The notes under the pieces: model-generated
Told to the model about the DNA's origin: nothing
Databases searched by the model: none
The model's input: only the letters and a program-made list of their open reading frames with translations
Part shown: positions 13,723 to 17,806 of the stretch, in pieces
Position numbering within the stretch: position 1 is the stretch's first letter
Layout: each line of letters begins with the position of its first letter
Made by a program: the position numbers and the translations under genes
From: LB3-1 sp036401895
GTDB taxonomy: Bacteria > Chloroflexota > Chloroflexia > Chloroflexales > Kallotenuaceae
Length of the DNA stretch: 17,806 nt
Assembly: GCA_036401895.1 (NCBI GenBank)
Contig: DASWTW010000016.1
Location: 1 to 17,806, forward strand
Direction: 5' to 3'

Positions 13723-15360
13723 ATGTCAACCGCTGAGGAGCCGAAACCGCTGAGCCAGGACCAACACGACCCGTCAGCACATGCCCGGCAGCGCCAGCCA
13801 TCCACCCAAAGCCGCCGCAACTTTCTGGTCCGGTCCAGCATGTTGTTAGCAGCCGTGGGCGCCGGCGCAGCGCTGGAGCCCGCAAACGCTCAAACGTCGG
13901 ACGAGGGCCAGCCCACAGATCTGCCGCCGGCGGGCGAGAATAAGCACTATCACGCGAGCAGCTTCGGGCGTATGTTTCCGCAGCTCCCGCCGTTCGCCCA
14001 GGATACGCCCGAGATGCGCGCGGCACTGTTTTCGCTCGGCGCGATCGATGGGCCGATGGACGGCAAAGTGCTGCCGCCGCCGACCTTGCCGCCAGCGCCG
14101 CCGGCCAGCCCGCCGCCAGCGCAGACCAACGACGTGACGGTTCCTGTTCCGCCCGGAGAAAATCCCCGAATCTCAGCCGGCTTTACCTTTTTCGGCCAGT
14201 TCATCGCGCACGATCTGACCTTTGATGCGCACTCGAATTTTACGCAGCGCCACGAGCCGGCCGCGACGACGAATTTCCGCACGCCGCTGCTCGATCTCGA
14301 TAGCATCTATGGCGCGGGTCCGGTCGCCAGCGCCCATCTGTACGATAAAAGCAGCGACAAAACCAAGTTCCTGGTCGACGCCGGCGCGCTCTGGGATCTG
14401 CCGCGTAACAGCCAGGGCGTGGCACTGATCAGCGATCCGCGCGGAGACCAGACCGTGATCGCCGCGCAGCTGTTTCAGGTCTTTCTCCGCTTCCACAACG
14501 CGGTCGTCGACGAGCTCAGCGGCCGCGCCGCCCCACCGGCCGATCTCTTCGCCGAGGCGCAGCGGCTTGTGCGCTGGCACTACCAGTGGCTGATCGTCCA
14601 TGAGTATCTGCCGCATATCGTGACGCAGGAGCTGGTAGACGATATTCTTAGCCGCCCGGACGGACGCAGATTTTACAAGTGGCACGACGAGCCGTTTATG
14701 CCGGTCGAGTTCGCCGAGGCGGCCTTCCGCTTCGGCCACAGCCAGCTGCGCCCGAACTATCTGCTCAACGGCACGTTCGCCAGCCCGCTCTTTGTCACGC
14801 CCACGCCGGACAATCCCCATCCGGTCGATCTGACCGGCGGCAAGCGCGATCCGCGCATGATCATCAACTGGCAGATCTTCTTTAGGTTGGGCTCGAATCC
14901 GCCGGGATTTCCGTTCAACAGTATGCTGATCGATACGCTGCTGCCGACCTCGCTGCTGCGGCTGCCGTTCACAGGCCCCGATCGTCCCGACAATCCATCG
15001 TCGCTTGCGCGGCGCACGCTGCTGCGGCACCTGACATTTGGCGTACCATCCGGTCAGTCGGTCGCCCGCGCCATGAACATCGAGCCGCTCGATCGATCCG
15101 AGCTTGCCGATCTGGAGCCGTTCGGCCTGGCGCAAAGCACGCCGCTCTGGTTCTATGTTTTGCGCGAGGCGGCGCGACGTGCGCAAGGCCAGCATCTGGG
15201 GCCGCTCGGCGGGCGGATTGTCGCCGAGGTGATTATTGGCCTGCTTCAGGCAGATCCGCGATCGTATCTAGCACAGAACCCGCAGTGGCGTCCGGTTCTC
15301 GGCCAGCGCAGCGGAGAATTTGGGATCGCCGATCTGCTGAGGTTTGCCGGAGCCGGCTAA
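13723..15360 (+). CDS. Tat-exported animal-type haem peroxidase
   Basis: A 545-aa peroxidase of the animal haem peroxidase (cyclooxygenase-peroxidase) superfamily. A twin-arginine signal is visible at 30-58 (SRRNFL, then a hydrophobic stretch to ANAQ), so it would be exported folded with its haem. A Pro-rich segment lies at 118-133. Expected active-site elements are the distal Q159 and H163 (FGQFIAHDLTF), distal R240 (DPRGDQ), the helix LFLRFHNAVVDEL (253-265 region) and proximal H339 (AFRFGHSQLRPN). By alignment with mammalian peroxidases, the two carboxylates that ester-link the haem appear replaced (A162 and Q243), so haem is probably not covalently bound. ATG 13723 has AAGGAG 8 nt upstream; extension to 13600 is not supported. 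It oxidises small anions or phenols in the family; the substrate here is unknown. Confidence 0.93.
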   Translation: MSTAEEPKPLSQDQHDPSAHARQRQPSTQSRRNFLVRSSMLLAAVGAGAALEPANAQTSDEGQPTDLPPAGENKHYHASSFGRMFPQLPPFAQDTPEMRAALFSLGAIDGPMDGKVLPPPTLPPAPPASPPPAQTNDVTVPVPPGENPRISAGFTFFGQFIAHDLTFDAHSNFTQRHEPAATTNFRTPLLDLDSIYGAGPVASAHLYDKSSDKTKFLVDAGALWDLPRNSQGVALISDPRGDQTVIAAQLFQVFLRFHNAVVDELSGRAAPPADLFAEAQRLVRWHYQWLIVHEYLPHIVTQELVDDILSRPDGRRFYKWHDEPFMPVEFAEAAFRFGHSQLRPNYLLNGTFASPLFVTPTPDNPHPVDLTGGKRDPRMIINWQIFFRLGSNPPGFPFNSMLIDTLLPTSLLRLPFTGPDRPDNPSSLARRTLLRHLTFGVPSGQSVARAMNIEPLDRSELADLEPFGLAQSTPLWFYVLREAARRAQGQHLGPLGGRIVAEVIIGLLQADPRSYLAQNPQWRPVLGQRSGEFGIADLLRFAGAG

Positions 15361-15401
15361 GCGCCACATCCGGCAGCGCGCATACGTCGGAGATCGCACG
15401 T

Positions 15402-15427
15402 GCCGCCGAGCCGTTCGGGTTGGCGGC
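15402..15427. terminator. Hairpin between the convergent peroxidase and TrmB-type genes
   Basis: GCCGCCGAGCC pairs with GGGTTGGCGGC (10 of 11 positions, one G-U and one mismatch) around a GTTC loop. It lies 42 bp past the peroxidase stop and 56 bp before the 3' end of the convergent gene. There is no strong T tract, so termination is probable but not certain. Confidence 0.4.
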
Positions 15428-15482
15428 TTGCGCTACTTGTCGTCGGATTTATAGAACAAAGATTATCGGCAGCGGGTCATCT

Positions 15483-16310
15483 CTAGCTGCCAACCGACTG
15501 CTCAAGACGTGCGCAGGCCGCCGCGAAGGACTCACCACGCCCCCACAGCGTTTCGAACGCGATCTTCACCAACTGCGCCAGCTGCTTATGCTCGATCACC
15601 AGAATCGTGAGATCGGTACGGCCGGCGATCGGATCTTCCATCGCGAACATCACGATCTCCTCGTCGACGATCACCAGCTTGAGCGGCAGATGCTCGATGA
15701 AGCGGGCTTCTTCGCCGTGGCTGATGAAAAAATCGACGGCCTGGCGCGTTTCTTCGTTCTGCAAGACGCTGTACTCGTAGATCGAACAGGCGCGTATATT
15801 GCGCTTGAGCGTTTCCAGACCTTCCAAATTTTCCTGCGGCGGGCGGGCATAGGGCGGCTTGGTGAAGATCAAGATCTCGCGCTGGCAGTTGGCCTGAATC
15901 TCGGCAAAGCGCTGATTGATCGCGGTTCGGCCACGCAGCACCTCGATATATTCAAGCGGACTGCTTTCTTCTTTGCCTTCCTGATACTGATCGCTCAGCT
16001 CGTCGACCAGCTCATTGGTCATCGTTTCCAGCCGGCTCAGCCGCTGTTGCTCACGCTCCAGCAGTGCGCTCAGGGCGGTCTTCGGAGAGACAGCCGCATA
16101 CTTGGTGCCGTGCCTGCCAGGACGGCTGATGGCCAGGCCACGCTCGACGAGACTCGCCAGAATATCATAGATGCGCTGGCGCGGCACGCCTGAAATATCG
16201 GCGACCTGCGTGGCCGAAAAACTTTCTTTGCCAAGCAGCGCCGTGTACGCCTTCGCCTCATACACGTTGAGCCCAAGCTGGGTTAAGCGGTTGATGTGAT
16301 TTTCAAGCAC
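15483..16310 (-). CDS. TrmB-family transcriptional regulator
   Basis: A 275-aa DNA-binding regulator. Residues 1-75 form the TrmB winged helix (LTQLGLNVYEAKAYTALL, then SATQVADISGVPRQRIYDILASLVERGLA and the wing RPGRHGTKYAAVSP). A coiled-coil segment at 80-112 (EREQQRLSRLETMTNELVDEL) likely dimerises it. Residues 117-265 match the effector-sensing half seen in this family (IEVLRGRTAINQRFAEI, LKLVIVDEEIVMFAMEDP). TrmB-type proteins commonly sense sugars or metabolites, but no sugar operon lies here, so the ligand is unknown. The start is GTG 16310 with GAGGT just upstream. Repeated TGTTGTAT octamers flank its promoter, which suggests autoregulation. Confidence 0.9.
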   Translation of the reverse strand: MLENHINRLTQLGLNVYEAKAYTALLGKESFSATQVADISGVPRQRIYDILASLVERGLAISRPGRHGTKYAAVSPKTALSALLEREQQRLSRLETMTNELVDELSDQYQEGKEESSPLEYIEVLRGRTAINQRFAEIQANCQREILIFTKPPYARPPQENLEGLETLKRNIRACSIYEYSVLQNEETRQAVDFFISHGEEARFIEHLPLKLVIVDEEIVMFAMEDPIAGRTDLTILVIEHKQLAQLVKIAFETLWGRGESFAAACARLEQSVGS

Positions 16311-16602
16311 AGTACCTCACTTTGTTGTATGCACGCGCGGCTGGAAAAAGTATGCTCATAGTATAAACCTGCTGTTGTATGATCAACAACATATCAGATC
16401 ATGGATGCGTATAGGCTTTCAATACCGATCGCAGCAGGTTTTCCTGTAGCAAAACGCTCACTATACAACATTGGCCTATACATTCCCATCGCATAACGCG
16501 CTGATGAAGAGCGAACAGGCTGGATTGTTTAACATGTAGCTCGTCCCGCCGACGAGCGACGCATAAGGATTGTTGTGATCGCAGCCAGCAAGGAGAGGCA
16601 GC
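16311..16602. other. Divergent intergenic region with octamer operators and a leader hairpin
   Basis: 292 bp. It holds the TrmB-type promoter, three exact TGTTGTAT octamers (16323-16330 and 16373-16380 on plus, 16463-16470 inverted) and a near copy, TGTTGTGA, at 16571-16578. GCTCGTC-N5-GACGAGC (16539-16557) is a perfect 7-bp hairpin 45 bp before the small gene. No coding sequence and no clear plus-strand promoter are seen. Confidence 0.5.
16360..16380 (-). promoter_or_regulatory. Promoter -10 and overlapping operator of the TrmB-type gene
   Basis: Minus-strand TATACT (16360-16365) is the only good -10. The upstream -35 candidates (TTGATC or TTGTTG, 16381-16389) are weak and overlap CAACAACATA. 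The octamer at 16373-16380 lies in the spacer and the one at 16323-16330 lies in the leader, just before the ribosome site; both positions suit repression. Confidence 0.5.
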
Positions 16603-16803
16603 ATGGATCAAAGCGAGCAACAGGAGCCGCAGAAGCGCACGGTGTACGCGCCACAGCCTAACGATGCACAGCAGGCTCCTGCGGTGATCAGCGTCGAGCT
16701 TGCCGAAGATGAAGACGTGCAATGGCAGTGGACGCACTACAACGATGGACGTAGCGTGATCACCGGCTATACGATTGTTAGACGGCCTGAGCAGCAGCAG
16801 TAA
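16603..16803 (+). CDS. Small acidic protein of unknown function
   Basis: A 66-aa soluble protein without signal peptide or membrane segment. The first 30 residues are Gln-rich and look disordered (MDQSEQQEPQKR). The rest (VISVELAEDEDVQW followed by QWTHYNDGRSVITGYTIVRR) alternates as short beta strands with three aromatic positions and could form a compact sheet. I do not recognise the family. A good ribosome site, AAGGAG 7 nt before ATG 16603, and a strong terminator right after the stop support that it is expressed. It is transcribed divergently from the TrmB-type gene and may share its operators. Confidence 0.7.
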   Translation: MDQSEQQEPQKRTVYAPQPNDAQQAPAVISVELAEDEDVQWQWTHYNDGRSVITGYTIVRRPEQQQ

Positions 16804-16811
16804 AACCCATA

Positions 16812-16845
16812 GCAAAGGACACGTCACGTATGACGTGTCCTTTGC
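16812..16845. terminator. Strong bidirectional terminator
   Basis: A perfect 15-bp stem (GCAAAGGACACGTCA with its exact complement) closes a CGTA loop 8 bp after the small gene's stop and 23 bp beyond the 3' end of the convergent band-7 gene. AAA/TTT stretches inside the stem ends suit both directions. Confidence 0.85.
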
Positions 16846-16868
16846 GTTTACCTGGATTGGCTGCGAGC

Positions 16869-17806
16869 TTAGGCAGCCGGACGATCGTTTTGACTGTGAC
16901 CGTCGGCTACGGCTTCGCCTGATTGTCCACTAATATTGTGGAGCACGTCGCGCATCACGAACGCGCGCACCAGATCGTCGGCGCTGTTGACCTGCAACAC
17001 GGCACGGCTGTTGCCGGCCAGGGAGCGAGCAACATCAAGCTGCGCCATCGCCAGCTCACGCTGCGCCGCGTGAGGATTGTTGCGCAGCGTTTCCTCCAGC
17101 CGCGACAACCGCATCATCTCGGCCTCAGCCTCAAGCTCGGCAATCCGGCGCCGGGCCTCAGCCTGCTGCACCTGAACCTGAAGCTCCTCACGCTCACGCT
17201 CGACACGCGCCACCACCTGCTGACGAGCCAGCGCTTCCTGGTCGGCCTGGCGACGCTGGGCCAGCGCCTGCTTCTCGGACTGCTCAGCGCGCTGGAGCAC
17301 TGCCAGCTGTCGCGCCTCCTGCGACTGCAAGAACTCCGCCGGCGGTCGCGCATCGGTGATGTTGATCTTGGCGATCGTCACGCCGTACTGCTCGACATCG
17401 ACGTTCAGCGAATCGCGCAGGCCGGCGGTTTCCTGGCGGGCCAGATCGTTAACTTGATCCGAGGTCACCAGGCGTACCATCGAGCGGATCGCGTCCTGAC
17501 AGGCCGCCTGAAACACCTGATCGAAGCCGCTGGCCGAGATGCCATACACAAAACGATACGGGTCAGTCACCATGAAGGTGATCGACGTATCGACGGCGGC
17601 CCGGACATTGTCACGGGTCGGTGCTTCTTTGACCGGCGCGTCGTACGGAATCTCGCGCCGCGAGACCAAATGCGAGACGACCACCCACGGCGCGATAAAG
17701 TGCAAGCCTGCGCCGACAACGCCGATATGCTTACCGCCACGAGACAGCAGCGCGTTCGCGCCTTCCGGCACCTGGATATACAGCGAGCGCAGCAGGCCAA
17801 AGAGGA
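16869..17806 (-). CDS. Band-7/SPFH (flotillin-like) membrane-associated protein, partial
   Basis: The reading frame continues without a stop to the window edge, so the 5' end and any N-terminal membrane anchor are missing; about 312 codons are visible. The SPFH domain starts at IQVPEGANALLSRGGKH and includes APTRDNVRAAVDTSITFMVTDPYRF and the oligomerisation-type helix QAACQDAIRSMVRLVTSDQVNDL. A long coiled coil then follows (EQSEKQALAQRRQADQEA and onward), with heptad-like Glu/Arg/Gln repeats, and a polar tail. Such proteins form membrane-bound oligomeric rings and organise membrane microdomains or modulate proteases. A GTG codon at 17771 inside the frame is not the start, because homologous sequence (LFGLLRSLY) continues upstream. 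The subfamily cannot be fixed. Confidence 0.9.
   Translation of the reverse strand, partial: LFGLLRSLYIQVPEGANALLSRGGKHIGVVGAGLHFIAPWVVVSHLVSRREIPYDAPVKEAPTRDNVRAAVDTSITFMVTDPYRFVYGISASGFDQVFQAACQDAIRSMVRLVTSDQVNDLARQETAGLRDSLNVDVEQYGVTIAKINITDARPPAEFLQSQEARQLAVLQRAEQSEKQALAQRRQADQEALARQQVVARVEREREELQVQVQQAEARRRIAELEAEAEMMRLSRLEETLRNNPHAAQRELAMAQLDVARSLAGNSRAVLQVNSADDLVRAFVMRDVLHNISGQSGEAVADGHSQNDRPAA

Noticed and set aside
14173..15195. 340-codon minus-strand frame opposite the peroxidase
   Set aside because: Shadow of a clear haem peroxidase; no domain.
17769..17771. GTG as start of the band-7 protein
   Set aside because: The frame is open further upstream and the residues there fit the family; the true start lies outside the window.

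Overview
The window looks like chromosomal DNA of a Chloroflexota bacterium, probably class Chloroflexia. This is inferred from the GC-rich coding sequence, the long Thr-Pro-Thr-Asn spacer of a secreted protein, the XRE/NB-ARC/TPR regulator, the TrmB-type regulator and several paralogous secreted proteases. No phage, IS, CRISPR, tRNA or rRNA is visible. The species cannot be fixed from this sequence.

Layout: (1) 19-3828 (-) is a very large secreted metzincin-type zinc protease. (2) 4078-4833 (-) is a classical short-chain dehydrogenase. (3) 5108-6343 (-) is a secreted protein with a Thr-Pro linker and a CTPGYWK C-terminal domain. (4) 6675-7994 (-) and 8720-10468 (-) are two paralogous secreted subtilisin-like proteases, separated by a small KTSC-like gene on + (8390-8617). 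(5) 10695-13178 (-) is an XRE/NB-ARC/TPR STAND-type regulator. (6) 13723-15360 (+) is a Tat-exported animal-type haem peroxidase. (7) 15483-16310 (-) is a TrmB-family regulator. (8) 16603-16803 (+) is a small unknown protein. (9) 16869 to the window end (-) is a band-7/SPFH protein cut by the window edge. Most genes are monocistronic, with their own promoter and a hairpin at the 3' end.

The most striking signal is regulatory. The metzincin gene and both subtilisin genes have near-consensus sigma-70 promoters (TTGACA, 17-18 bp spacer, TATACT/TATAAT/TAGAAT). In each, the spacer carries the same dyad, ACCAC-N5-GTGGT or a close variant, placed identically so that it overlaps the -35 by one base. 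The metzincin promoter has a second, perfect copy (ACACCAC-N5-GTGGTGT) at its predicted start site. This looks like a small co-regulated extracellular protease regulon controlled by an unidentified repressor. One of these genes (6675-7994) also has a leader of about 120 nt that can form either a long 5' hairpin or an alternative pairing that buries its Shine-Dalgarno sequence, a candidate second layer of control.

The other regulatory signal is an octamer, TGTTGTAT, present three times in the 292-bp divergent region in front of the TrmB-family gene; it is a likely autoregulatory operator. The peroxidase, CTPGYWK protein and proteases together suggest a genome segment devoted to the cell surface and secreted functions. 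A link between the two regulators encoded here and the protease operators is only a hypothesis.
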